A stretch of DNA of 64,000 bases from Acidimicrobiaceae bacterium (GTDB lineage Bacteria > Actinomycetota > Acidimicrobiia > Acidimicrobiales > Aldehydirespiratoraceae): contig VYFQ01000003.1 in NCBI GenBank assembly GCA_009842325.1, positions 1 through 64,000 of the forward strand. Reading direction: 5' to 3'. This document shows positions 15,146 through 23,762 of the stretch, piece after piece (the stretch's first letter is position 1; each line of letters starts with the position of its first letter). Position numbers and translations under genes: made by a program. The notes beneath the pieces are model-generated. The model worked only from the letters and a program-made list of their open reading frames with translations. It searched no databases and was not told the DNA's origin.

Positions 15146-16948
15146 TCAGTGGAGAGTCACGCCTCGGGGTGGCGAGCGGAACGTTCCCCAGCATTCGATG
15201 GTGCCGTCGACCCGTACCGCACAGGAGTGGCTCGGGCTCGCGGAGACTGTCGTGAACGGGCCGTGGGGCGCGTCGAGGAGTCCCGCATAGTCCAGGCCCC
15301 AGCACTCGACGGCGCCGTCGACCCGTACCGCGCAGGAGTGGTTGCGGGAGGCCGAGACGGAGCTGTACGAGCCGTCGGGTGGGTCGAGGAGTCCCCCGTG
15401 GCCGAGGCCCCAGCATTCGATGGTGCCGTCGGTGCGGATGGCGCAGGAGTGGCTAGAGCCCACGGACAGGTCGCGGAAGCTTCCGGTGGGCGCGGGGCCC
15501 CAGGCTTCTCCCCGGGATCCCCAGCATTCGATGGTGCCGTCGGTACGCAGCCCGCAGGCGCGGCGGTTACCGACCGCCAGCACCGTGAGGGGCTTGTCGA
15601 GTCCGCCGGCTCCTCCCAGCACGAGGACGGGGGAGCTGTCGCTTGATGCTTGGAGGTTGCTCCAGCAAAGGGCCATGCCGGCGGCGTCCAAGACGCAGGC
15701 TTGGCTGCCCCCGGCGCGGACCGCTCGGATCGCTCCGGGCGCCCGTCCCTGGGGACGATTGTGGGAGGCGACGATGCGCTCAAGGACCGCCTGCACCTGA
15801 TCCGTTGAGCCGGGAGGACCGACGCCCCAGCATTCGACGGCGCCGCTGGGGCGCAAGCCGCACGAGAAGCTGGTGCCCGCCGTGATCTGTGCGAACTGCC
15901 CGCCGGGGGCGTCGGCCTGGCCATAGCTGTTCTGACCCCAGCATTCGACAGTGCCGCCTGTCCGGATCGCGCAGCCGTGTTCGTCGCCGGTCGCCACTGC
16001 GCCGAACGCGCCGGATGGTGCATCCAGCCTGGTGGCGAAGCGCCGGCCCCAGCATTGGATGTTGCCGTCGAGCCGCACCGCGCAGGAGTGGTCCCATCCG
16101 GTGGACACCGACCGGAACCGGCCTTCGGGCGGGTCGGTCTGACCCCAGTGGTTGGCGCCCCAGCAGTCGAGCCTCCCGTCCGTGCGCACCCCGCAGGAGT
16201 GACGTCCGCCGGTGTCGATCATGTTGTACCGGCCGCCCGGAGCGTTCTCTTCGCCGGTGAAGCTGCGACCCCAGCACTCCGCGGTGCCGTCGCTGCGCAG
16301 GCCGCAGGACTGGTCGCCACCCGCCGAGATCAACACGAACTGCCCGGCTGGGGCGTCGGTTTGGCCCCAGTGGTTGTCGCCCCAGCATCGGACCCCTCCG
16401 GTGCCCCGCAGTACGCAGGAGTGTCCGAAACCGGCCGCCACCGCGATGTAGTGGCCGCCGGGAGTGGTGACCGCCTCAGTCTTGGCGCTGCCCCAGCATT
16501 GGATGTCGCCGTCGACCCGCACCGCACAGGAGTGGCTGTCGCCCACGGTTATCGCCACGTACTGCCCGCCGGGGGCGCGCAGCAGTTCCAGGAAGTCCAG
16601 GCCCCAGCACTCGATGGCGCCGTCAACCCGCAGCCCGCAAGTGTGTCGCCGGCCGGCGGACAGGGCGGTGAACGTGCCGGCGGGCGCGTCGATCTGGTCG
16701 CTGTTGTTGGCGCCCCAGCACACGACCGTGCCGTTGGTGCGCAGCGCGCAGGTGTGGCGGCTGCCTGCGGCCGCCGCTGCGAATCGACCCGGGCCGAGGT
16801 GCTCCGGATCGTGCGGCTCGCCGCCGGACTCGATGGGGTCGCCCGCCTCGGCACCGGGGGGATCCGACTCTGCGGTGCCCTCATTCGAGCACGCGGTGGC
16901 CACCAGCACGAGCGCGCACGCGACGAAAGCTGCCGTTCGCAGCCCCAC
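15146..16948 (-). CDS. secreted lipoprotein with 14 RCC1-type beta-propeller repeats
   Basis: This 600-residue protein starts with a lipoprotein signal (MGLRTAAFVACALVLVATAC, lipobox Cys20) and an acidic linker. I count 14 tandem repeats of about 37 residues with the pattern F-x-x-(V/I)-x-A-G-x-x-H-(S/T)-C-x-(L/V/I)-R-x-D-G-x-(I/V)-x-C-W-G. Repeats 9 and 10 are longer and repeat 10 is degenerate (CWS). Every repeat has two cysteines about 13 residues apart, which could form one disulphide per blade. Fourteen repeats fit two seven-bladed RCC1 propellers. RCC1-type repeats usually bind proteins, so this is probably a cell-surface binding protein rather than an enzyme. It lies directly downstream of the copper monooxygenase fusion on the same strand, and a close paralogue lies on its other side. 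Confidence 0.88.
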   Translation of the reverse strand: MGLRTAAFVACALVLVATACSNEGTAESDPPGAEAGDPIESGGEPHDPEHLGPGRFAAAAAGSRHTCALRTNGTVVCWGANNSDQIDAPAGTFTALSAGRRHTCGLRVDGAIECWGLDFLELLRAPGGQYVAITVGDSHSCAVRVDGDIQCWGSAKTEAVTTPGGHYIAVAAGFGHSCVLRGTGGVRCWGDNHWGQTDAPAGQFVLISAGGDQSCGLRSDGTAECWGRSFTGEENAPGGRYNMIDTGGRHSCGVRTDGRLDCWGANHWGQTDPPEGRFRSVSTGWDHSCAVRLDGNIQCWGRRFATRLDAPSGAFGAVATGDEHGCAIRTGGTVECWGQNSYGQADAPGGQFAQITAGTSFSCGLRPSGAVECWGVGPPGSTDQVQAVLERIVASHNRPQGRAPGAIRAVRAGGSQACVLDAAGMALCWSNLQASSDSSPVLVLGGAGGLDKPLTVLAVGNRRACGLRTDGTIECWGSRGEAWGPAPTGSFRDLSVGSSHSCAIRTDGTIECWGLGHGGLLDPPDGSYSSVSASRNHSCAVRVDGAVECWGLDYAGLLDAPHGPFTTVSASPSHSCAVRVDGTIECWGTFRSPPRGVTLH

Positions 16949-17005
16949 GACAGGACCGTAGCCGGGAGCGCCGCCGCGGGCTGCCGGGGCCGTGCCGGGA
17001 GGGGT

Positions 17006-19261
17006 TCAGACGTCGGGGAGCACGGCGATGCTGGAGAAGCACATCTCGTCGACGGTGCCCTCGTTCCAGGTGATGTAGCGGGGCTCGGGCATGAACAGCA
17101 GGGTGCGGTCCCACCAGCACTCGAAGCGCAGCATGTCGCCCCGTTCGATGCGGATCTTCTCCACCGGCTCGTAGTTGAGCTGCCACTCGAAGTCCCACAC
17201 CGGGATGTCGAGCAGGATCCGCTCCTCCGGCGTGTCGGGATGCAGTGTCATGCGGTAGGCCGCGCCGAACTCGTGCATGTGGCCCAGCACGGTGTGGATG
17301 GTGCCGGTGTCCCGGGCCGGCAGGTCGCAGGAGCTGTAGCCGACGCTGCCGTCGAGGTCGTCGTAGTCGTCGACGGTGCCGCCGCACTGCGCCAGCAGCA
17401 AGCCAGGGATGAGCGGGGCGAAGTCGTCGTATTTCTCGCCGATCTCGGCCAGCACGTTTGCCCGCTCGCACAGGTTGACGTAGCCGTCGATGGTGGTCGC
17501 CCGCTCGGCCGCGACGGCAGCCTCCTCGGGCGTGCAGGGCACCTCAGCCGGAGTGAGGTAGCTGTCGCCGGTGATGTGGGTAATGCCCGCGGCCACCTCG
17601 GCGTCGGTGGCGGTGTCGAGGATGATCCAGGAGCCGTCGGGCGGGGTCTCGTGGTCGTAGTGGTAGTGGATCTGGTTGACGATCATGTCGCCGGGCCAGA
17701 GGTAGAGGCCGTACCCGTCGGGGTAGATGGTGGGCGACTGTCCCGGCGCCCAGCCCTGGATCGAGTACACGCCCTGGCTCTGGAGTCCGGACAGCCCGAA
17801 GCAGGTCCAGCCCGGCTCGTCGGAGAAGCCCTCGGCCGCCTCGATGCGGTCCTCGGCCGCGATCCTGGCCGCGACCTCTGAAGCCGCCGCGGCCGGCACC
17901 CGGTAGACGATGGCGTGGTGCACCACCTCCACCTGGTCGGGCCGGAACTCGAAGCCCTTGACCCAGTTGCCGTCGCCTTCGGGGTCGGCCACTTCGTGGA
18001 CCTGGCAGCGGTAGTCGTCCTTCTTGACGGGCCAGCCGTCGGGGCGTGAGTAGCCGGTGTACAGGCCGTCGCGGGGTCCGATCTTCTGGTCCTCCTCCAC
18101 CGGCAGGATCGCCTGGACGCTGGCCACCAGCGACGTGTCGGGACGAACGTCGAGGCCGCCGCCGGCGTCGGCCCACGCCTTGATGGCTGCGATCTCGTCG
18201 TCGCTGAGCGACCAGTCGTGCACGAACTCCGGGCTCAGGTCCGAGGGCAGCCACGGCGGCATGAAGCCGATGCCGGTGACGAAGGCGATGTCGTCGGCGA
18301 TGGCCGCCGCGTCGCCGGCGGTGTCGAGGGCGAGGGTGCTCCAGGCCGGGCCTCCAGTTGTATGGCAGCTCACGCAGCGGGTCTCGAGGATGGGCTGCAC
18401 CGTGGCCGCGAACCGTCCGCTGGCGAACTCGGTTGCCGGGATCTCGCGGCGCAGGTCGCCGGTCGGCTCCGAGCCGAACTCGACCCGGTCGGCGACCAGC
18501 TCGAAGGTCAGGATCACCTCGTCGGAGGTGTGGACGAGGCGGGCGATGTTGATGGGACCGACGCCGTAGTGGCTGGTCAGCACGGTGGTCGACATCGTCG
18601 CGACAAGGGCGTCTGGAGTGACGGTGACGGTGCCGGCGAACGTCTCGGTGCGGGTGGTCTCCTTGACGGTCAGTTCGCCGGTGATGGCGATCTCGTAGGA
18701 CAGGCCGTCGGCGAAATCGGCGTCGAGGCCCTCGACCTGCGAAGGCCGGAACCGCACGAAGGGCCAGTGGCTCGACTCCAGGTAGTCGTGGCGGATGCGC
18801 TTGTCCCGCAGGACGGAGTCGGACTGGAACATCTCCACGTTGACCACGATCTCACCGGCCCGGCTGGCGGCGAGATCGACGAGGTTCACCGCGATCTCGC
18901 CGGCCATGACGGATGTGGTGCCCACCGTGGTGCGTGACAGCCCGCCGAGGCGTTCCTCGATGTGGTAACTGGCCCGAGATCCGCTCCCGGGCACGATCCG
19001 GTACAGCCGCTCGGTCTCGATGTCGAAGTCCTCGGGATCCTCCACGTCGACGACCGGGGGAGCGACCACCTCGCCCCCGGTCACCAGGTCTCCATGGTCG
19101 ACATCTCCGTCCACCGCAAGGTCGACGGCATCCACGGCTACGTCTACGGCGGTCTCGACGGTTCCGAGCCACTGGCCCCGGGTCGAGAACGCGGCCACTC
19201 CCAGCACCAGCACCGCCAGGATCGCAATCCGGCCCGGATCAAGCCTCCGCCACCAGGACAC
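17006..19261 (-). CDS. YceI / cytochrome c / copper type II monooxygenase fusion, membrane-anchored
   Basis: The 751-residue extracytoplasmic protein has an N-terminal membrane anchor (RIAILAVLVLGVAAF, 11-25). About residues 84-258 look like a YceI-type lipocalin domain (YRIVPGSGSRASYHI, FQSDSVLRDKRIRHDYL, ELTVKET). A single haem c site follows: C296-V-S-C-H300 with a possible axial Met in GFMPPW (M334). From about 385 it resembles the PHM/DBM copper type II monooxygenases: H448-H449 (VVHHAIVY) and H532 (NQIHYHY) for one copper, H661-M-H663 (GHMHEFG) and M740 in DEMCF for the second. The DEMC motif matches the CuM methionine loop of peptidylglycine monooxygenase. The c-type haem could replace ascorbate as electron donor. 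Flanked by two RCC1 lipoproteins on the same strand. The substrate is unknown; hydroxylation of an extracellular C-H bond is inferred. Confidence 0.8.
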   Translation of the reverse strand: MSWWRRLDPGRIAILAVLVLGVAAFSTRGQWLGTVETAVDVAVDAVDLAVDGDVDHGDLVTGGEVVAPPVVDVEDPEDFDIETERLYRIVPGSGSRASYHIEERLGGLSRTTVGTTSVMAGEIAVNLVDLAASRAGEIVVNVEMFQSDSVLRDKRIRHDYLESSHWPFVRFRPSQVEGLDADFADGLSYEIAITGELTVKETTRTETFAGTVTVTPDALVATMSTTVLTSHYGVGPINIARLVHTSDEVILTFELVADRVEFGSEPTGDLRREIPATEFASGRFAATVQPILETRCVSCHTTGGPAWSTLALDTAGDAAAIADDIAFVTGIGFMPPWLPSDLSPEFVHDWSLSDDEIAAIKAWADAGGGLDVRPDTSLVASVQAILPVEEDQKIGPRDGLYTGYSRPDGWPVKKDDYRCQVHEVADPEGDGNWVKGFEFRPDQVEVVHHAIVYRVPAAAASEVAARIAAEDRIEAAEGFSDEPGWTCFGLSGLQSQGVYSIQGWAPGQSPTIYPDGYGLYLWPGDMIVNQIHYHYDHETPPDGSWIILDTATDAEVAAGITHITGDSYLTPAEVPCTPEEAAVAAERATTIDGYVNLCERANVLAEIGEKYDDFAPLIPGLLLAQCGGTVDDYDDLDGSVGYSSCDLPARDTGTIHTVLGHMHEFGAAYRMTLHPDTPEERILLDIPVWDFEWQLNYEPVEKIRIERGDMLRFECWWDRTLLFMPEPRYITWNEGTVDEMCFSSIAVLPDV

Positions 19262-19347
19262 GCCTCAGTATGCCCCGACCCCCCGACCCAAGGGAATTGG
19301 CAGCTGTGGGGTCCCGTTTGGGCGTTGGTGGCTGCCAGTTCGGCTCG

Positions 19348-21066
19348 TCAGTTGGTGTAGGACACTCCCTCGGGCGGAGCCCGCAGGGTTCCCCAGCATT
19401 CGACGGTGTCGTCGGGAGAGCGAAGGCCGCAGGCGTAGCCCCGGCCCGCCTCGATTCCGGCAAACGGTCCCGCTGGGGAAGTCTCGCTCCACCCCCAGCA
19501 TTCGGCAGCGCCGTCGCTTCTGAGTCCGCACGAATGCTCGGAAGCCGAGATGGCCTTGAAGGTGCCACCGGGTGCGCCAGTCTGGCCGTGGGAGTTCGAT
19601 CCCCAGCACACGGCGCCGCCGGCGCGCAATCCGCAGGTGTGGCTCTCGCCCGCTGCGAGATTGCTGAAGGATCCTTCGGGAGGGTTCAGCCTCCCTGCGT
19701 CGGAGTTGCCCCAACACTCAGCCGTGCCGTCGCGGAGGATGCCGCAGGTATGAGATCCGCCCGCCGCGACTGCGATGAAGCTGCGATCAGGTACGTCGGT
19801 CTGGCCGTGGGAGTTCGATCCCCAGCACACGGCGGTGCCGTCGGGTCGCAATCCGCAGGCGTGACCGATGTTGGCCGTCATCGCGTTGAATGGTCCATCA
19901 GGTGCGTTGAGCACTCCGAAGCGGTCGTAGCCCCAGCACTCGACGGTCCCCGTTGAGCGCAGGCCGCAAGCAAAGTAGTTGCCTGTCCCTACGGCGTCGA
20001 AGCGTCCGCCGGGAGCGTCCATCTGCCCCACCAGGTCCGAGCCCCAGCACTCGATGGTGCCGTCGGCGCTCAGCCCGCAGGTGTGGTCGCCGCCGGCTGC
20101 GAGAGAGGAGAACGATCCGCCCGGTGCGTCAGCTCCAGCGCCGAAGCGCCGTCCCCAGCAATGGATGTCGCCGTCGGTGCGCAGCCCGCAGGTGTGCTCC
20201 CCGCCGGCCGACACCGTCTGGAACCGGCCATCGGGCGGGGCGGCCTTGCCGAAGGCGTTGGAACCCCAGCACTCGACGGACTCATCGATGCCGACCGCGC
20301 AAGAGTGCTCGATGCTGGCGGAAACGGCGCTGAACAGCCCGCCGGGAGCGTCCAGAACGTCGCCGAAGGGGTTGCCCCAGCATTCGATGGTGCCGGCGGT
20401 GCGGATGCCGCAGACGTGCGAGAGCCCAGCCGAGACAGCCGTGAAGGCTCCGCTGGGCGCCCGGGTGGAGCCGTTGTCGTCCAGTCCCCAGCATTGAACG
20501 GTTCCGCCTTCGCGCAGTACGCAGGCATGACTGCCGGCCGTGTCCACCGCCGCGAAGTGCCCGCCGGGCGGAGTGAGTTCCTTCGCGTAGTCGCCACCCC
20601 AGCATTCGATGTCGCCGTCGATGCGCCGGGCGCACGTGTGGTAGCGACCGGCCGAGATGTCCGTGAAATGCCCGTCGGGCGGGTCGGTCGTGCCTAGGTT
20701 GTCCCAGCCCCAGCACTCGATGGTGCCGTCGACGGTGATGGCGCAATTGTGCTCGTACCCGGCCGCGATGGTCGAGAACTGTCCCGAGGGAGCGTCCAAC
20801 ACACCGTCGCGGTTCGGCCCCCAGCAGGCGACGGTTCCGTCGGCGCGAATCGCACAAGCGTGCCAGTACCCGGCCGCCACCGCCGTGAATCTCCCCTCGA
20901 CCGGTGCGGGTGGAGAGGTGCTCGGTGCTTCGGCACTAGAGCGGTCGTCGGTGGAGGCTGCCTCGGCGTGATCGCCTTCTCCAGCCGGGCCATCGGGCGC
21001 GGACGGCTCCTCCGAGCACGCCGCAGCCGCCAGAACGGCCACCACTAATAGACAAGCGAGTCGCAT
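19348..21066 (-). CDS. secreted lipoprotein with 14 RCC1-type beta-propeller repeats (paralogue)
   Basis: The 572-residue protein has a lipoprotein signal (MRLACLLVVAVLAAAAC, Cys17) and a Ser/Pro/Glu linker. It carries 14 repeats of about 37 residues with the same two-cysteine CWG pattern as the 600-residue protein at 15146-16948. Both end in the same kind of truncated last blade (CWGTLRAPPEGVSY here, CWGTFRSPPRGVTL there), so they arose by gene duplication. It lies upstream of the copper monooxygenase fusion on the same strand (86 bp between them), so the three genes may form one operon. It is divergent from xylose isomerase with only 25 bp between starts, so the two promoters must overlap the coding regions or each other. 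Confidence 0.88.
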   Translation of the reverse strand: MRLACLLVVAVLAAAACSEEPSAPDGPAGEGDHAEAASTDDRSSAEAPSTSPPAPVEGRFTAVAAGYWHACAIRADGTVACWGPNRDGVLDAPSGQFSTIAAGYEHNCAITVDGTIECWGWDNLGTTDPPDGHFTDISAGRYHTCARRIDGDIECWGGDYAKELTPPGGHFAAVDTAGSHACVLREGGTVQCWGLDDNGSTRAPSGAFTAVSAGLSHVCGIRTAGTIECWGNPFGDVLDAPGGLFSAVSASIEHSCAVGIDESVECWGSNAFGKAAPPDGRFQTVSAGGEHTCGLRTDGDIHCWGRRFGAGADAPGGSFSSLAAGGDHTCGLSADGTIECWGSDLVGQMDAPGGRFDAVGTGNYFACGLRSTGTVECWGYDRFGVLNAPDGPFNAMTANIGHACGLRPDGTAVCWGSNSHGQTDVPDRSFIAVAAGGSHTCGILRDGTAECWGNSDAGRLNPPEGSFSNLAAGESHTCGLRAGGAVCWGSNSHGQTGAPGGTFKAISASEHSCGLRSDGAAECWGWSETSPAGPFAGIEAGRGYACGLRSPDDTVECWGTLRAPPEGVSYTN

Positions 21067-21091
21067 CGGTGGTGGTGCCTAGTATCGCGCC

Positions 21092-22423
21092 GTGACTGAG
21101 TTCTTCACCGACGTTTCCGAGCCGATCCGCTATGCGGGGCCGGACAGCGACGATCCGCTTACGTTCCGCTGGTACGACGCCGACCGGGTGGTGGGGGAGC
21201 GCACCATGGCCGAGCACCTCCGCATCGCGGTGTGCTACTGGCACTCGTTCAACTGGCCGGGCAACGACGTGTTCGGCGACGGCGGCTTCGACCGGCCCTG
21301 GCTGGACCCGACGCTGGATCCGATGGACGCGGCCCGCACCAAGATGGCGGCCGCGTTCGAGTTCTTCCAGAAGCTCCGCGTGCCGTTCTTCTGCTTCCAC
21401 GACCACGACATCGCCCCGGAGGGCTCCTCGTTCGCGGAGGAGAGCGCCAACCTTGGGGCCATGGTGGACGAGGCGGCGGCCCACATGGAGCGCACCGGGG
21501 TGCGGCTGTTGTGGGGCACGGCCCGGCTGTTCTGGCACCCCCGCTACATGGCCGGAGCGGCCACAAGCCCCGATCCGGAGGTGTTCGCCCGGGCCGCGGC
21601 CCAGGTCCGCAACTGCCTGGAGGCAACTCACCGGCTCGGCGGGGCCAACTACGTGCTGTGGGGCGGCCGGGAAGGCTACGACACGCTGCTCAACACCGAC
21701 GTGGGCCGCGAGCTCGATCAGCTCGGGCGGTTCCTGAACCTGGTGGTCGAGCACAAGCACGCCGTCGGATTCGACGGGACCATCCTCATAGAGCCCAAGC
21801 CTCAGGAGCCGGTCAAGCACCAGTACGACCACGACAGCCAGACGGTTCACGCCTTCCTGCAGCGCTACGGGCTTGCCGACGAGGTGAAGGTCAACATCGA
21901 GGTCAACCACGCCACCCTGTCAGGCCACGATTTCGCTCACGAGGTGGCGGTGGCCGCGGCGGCGGGGATTTTCGGATCGGTGGACGCCAACCGGGGCGAC
22001 GACCGGCTGGGCTGGGACACCGACCAGTTCCCCAACTCGGTCGACCAGATGGCGCTCGGCGTCTACGAGATCCTGCGAGCCGGTGGGTTCACCACTGGGG
22101 GGTTCAACTTCGACACCAAGTTGCGCCGCCAGTCGATCGACCGTACCGACCTGTTCCACGGCCACATAGGGGGAATCGACACCCTGGCCCGGTCGCTGCT
22201 GGTGGCTCACGCCATGCTGTCCGACGGCGCCTTGGAGGACCTGCGGGCCACCCGTTACGGCGGATGGGACAGCGAGCTGGGACGGGCGATCATGGCGGGA
22301 CAGCGGTCGCTGGCCGACCTGCATCAGGCGGTGGCCGATGGGGAAATCGATCCAGCGCCCCGCTCGGGGCGCCAGGAGGCGCTGGAGAACCTGGTCAACC
22401 GCTACATCGAGCGGGTCCGCTGA
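21092..22423 (+). CDS. xylA: xylose isomerase
   Basis: The 443-residue TIM-barrel enzyme interconverts D-xylose and D-xylulose using two divalent metals; many also isomerise glucose. It begins at a GTG ([17 protein letters not shown]). Family landmarks are HDHDIAPEG (catalytic His), [28 protein letters not shown] (metal Glu), [16 protein letters not shown], and [19 protein letters not shown]. Length and motifs match the long (class II) xylose isomerases. No xylulokinase or transporter is adjacent; the ROK kinase at 14193 is the nearest sugar gene. Confidence 0.97.
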   Translation: MTEFFTDVSEPIRYAGPDSDDPLTFRWYDADRVVGERTMAEHLRIAVCYWHSFNWPGNDVFGDGGFDRPWLDPTLDPMDAARTKMAAAFEFFQKLRVPFFCFHDHDIAPEGSSFAEESANLGAMVDEAAAHMERTGVRLLWGTARLFWHPRYMAGAATSPDPEVFARAAAQVRNCLEATHRLGGANYVLWGGREGYDTLLNTDVGRELDQLGRFLNLVVEHKHAVGFDGTILIEPKPQEPVKHQYDHDSQTVHAFLQRYGLADEVKVNIEVNHATLSGHDFAHEVAVAAAAGIFGSVDANRGDDRLGWDTDQFPNSVDQMALGVYEILRAGGFTTGGFNFDTKLRRQSIDRTDLFHGHIGGIDTLARSLLVAHAMLSDGALEDLRATRYGGWDSELGRAIMAGQRSLADLHQAVADGEIDPAPRSGRQEALENLVNRYIERVR

Positions 22424-22462
22424 CTGCCGGTGGGTTGACGGCGGGCGACTGCTGAGGGCCGG

Positions 22463-23458
22463 TCACTCCAGCGGGAACGGCAGCTGAAGCCACCAGGGGC
22501 GGTCGATGGGATCGATACGGCTCACCCACTTGACCCACCAGAAGCCCCGGCGTCCCGGTGCCACCAGGCGGACCGGCGCGCCGTGGCCCCGGCGCAGGGG
22601 CTCGCCGTTGTAGCCGACGGCCAGGTGCAGGTTGCCGGCGTCGCGAGCCGGGAATAGGCGGCTGTAGCCGGTCAGCGATGTGACTTCCAGCGTGGGCGCG
22701 TCCACCGGCGGCATCAGTTCGGCCAGCGACACCGCGTCCCACGATTGGCGGCTCCACCACCCGCCGGTGCAGTCGAGGTCGGCTTGTAGGGGTGCGGCTC
22801 GGGCGTGCAGTGCCTCGAGCGCCATCGGCTCCCCCGCGATGGTTAGTTCCCAGTCGGAGACCGGCACCCGGGGTGAGCGGTCGTTGAGCCACATCGTCGT
22901 CGGCATCTCCGCGGGGTTGAACGAGGCGATCTCGTGGGAGCCGGTGAAGCGCCGGTTGTCGCCCACCACGAGCTGCTGTACGCCGTAGGCGAGGCCGGCG
23001 GCCGCGACCGCGGCACCACCGCCGATCAGAGTCCTGCGATCCAGATCGGCCACGCGGGGACGGCCGGGCCGGCTGGCGATGTGCCACACCACCAGCGGTG
23101 CCAGCAGCGCGGCCAGCAGGAAATGGGTCCACAGCGCCGACCAGTAACCCACCCCGTGCCATAGGCCGGTGGCGTGCAGGATCCCTAGGACGACGGTGGC
23201 CAGCACCAGTACGCCCATCAGCACCGACAGCCAGCGGGTGACCCGGCGGCGGCGCAGGCCGGTGCGCACCGAGCCCCTGAGCTTGAACGGCGCGAGGGCC
23301 AGAAGGCTCAGACCGGCCAGTGCATGAATGATCGTCACCCAGCGGGCCCAGCCGCTACCCACACCCCAGGACACGAGCCCGCTCACTGCGGCCACCGTCA
23401 CGGATCCGCCCAGCAGCAGATCCACCCGGCGGGAAGTGAGCCATTTGGTAAGTATCAT
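22463..23458 (-). CDS. membrane molybdopterin-dependent oxidoreductase with N-terminal b-type TM domain
   Basis: The 331-residue protein has about four transmembrane helices (residues 10-155, including VTIIHALAGLSLLAL and THFLLAALLAPLVVWHI, with histidines placed as in b561-type haem sites). This is followed by a sulfite-oxidase-type molybdopterin domain (about 175-331). The Mo ligand Cys is in LQADLDCTGGWWSRQSW, and the cofactor region reads GAPVRLVAPGRRGFWWVKWV. It is a single-chain analogue of the MsrP-MsrQ (YedY-YedZ) arrangement, in which a haem membrane subunit feeds a periplasmic Mo enzyme. Role could be reduction of methionine sulphoxide or a related oxyanion. No Tat motif precedes the Mo domain as a separate signal; the domain would be exported behind the TM bundle. 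Substrate unknown. Confidence 0.82.
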   Translation of the reverse strand: MILTKWLTSRRVDLLLGGSVTVAAVSGLVSWGVGSGWARWVTIIHALAGLSLLALAPFKLRGSVRTGLRRRRVTRWLSVLMGVLVLATVVLGILHATGLWHGVGYWSALWTHFLLAALLAPLVVWHIASRPGRPRVADLDRRTLIGGGAAVAAAGLAYGVQQLVVGDNRRFTGSHEIASFNPAEMPTTMWLNDRSPRVPVSDWELTIAGEPMALEALHARAAPLQADLDCTGGWWSRQSWDAVSLAELMPPVDAPTLEVTSLTGYSRLFPARDAGNLHLAVGYNGEPLRRGHGAPVRLVAPGRRGFWWVKWVSRIDPIDRPWWLQLPFPLE

Positions 23459-23510
23459 GCTATTTTGTTCTATATGACTATCGCCTAATGGCCTCGACGG
23501 TTGGACATGC

Positions 23511-23523
23511 TATACTTGGGAGG
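23511..23523 (+). promoter_or_regulatory. -10 box and ribosome binding site of the small coiled-coil gene
   Basis: TATACT at 23511-23516 is a near-consensus -10. GGGAGG (23518-23523) lies only 2 nt before the ATG at 23526 but about 8 nt before a GTG at 23532, so the GTG may be the real start. The -35 is not recognisable. Confidence 0.4.
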
Positions 23524-23525
23524 AC

Positions 23526-23762
23526 ATGACGGTGGCAGAAGCGATCATCGGAGTCTTGGGAGCAGGCTTGCTGGGCCTGCTCGGCCTTTTCTTGCAAGCG
23601 ATACGGTCCGACATCCGCGCTCTCGCCACGCGCTTGGATCGGGTTGAGGAGCGACTGACCCGGATAGAGGCGACCCAGGCCGAACACAGCCGCCTGCTCG
23701 CCCACATGATGGGTCACGGCGAGCGGATCGCCGCGCTGGAGGGCAGAGCCGGCGTCGACTAG
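23526..23762 (+). CDS. small membrane-anchored coiled-coil protein
   Basis: The 78-residue protein (or 76 from the GTG at 23532) has an N-terminal transmembrane helix (AIIGVLGAGLLGLLGLFLQ) followed by a 50-residue coiled coil (DIRALATRLDRVEERLTRIE and onward). The build parallels the 156-residue protein at 3867-4337. The TM-plus-coiled-coil form also occurs in phage holin-associated and XhlA-like proteins, but no lysis genes are nearby. Its last codon overlaps the end of the convergent acyl-CoA dehydrogenase by 4 bp. Function unknown. Confidence 0.6.
   Translation: MTVAEAIIGVLGAGLLGLLGLFLQAIRSDIRALATRLDRVEERLTRIEATQAEHSRLLAHMMGHGERIAALEGRAGVD

Noticed and set aside
15149-17881. Long plus-strand open frames opposite the RCC1 and monooxygenase genes
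   Set aside because: They are antisense shadows of repetitive GC-rich genes; the minus-strand proteins have signal peptides and clear repeats, while the plus-strand products have no motif.
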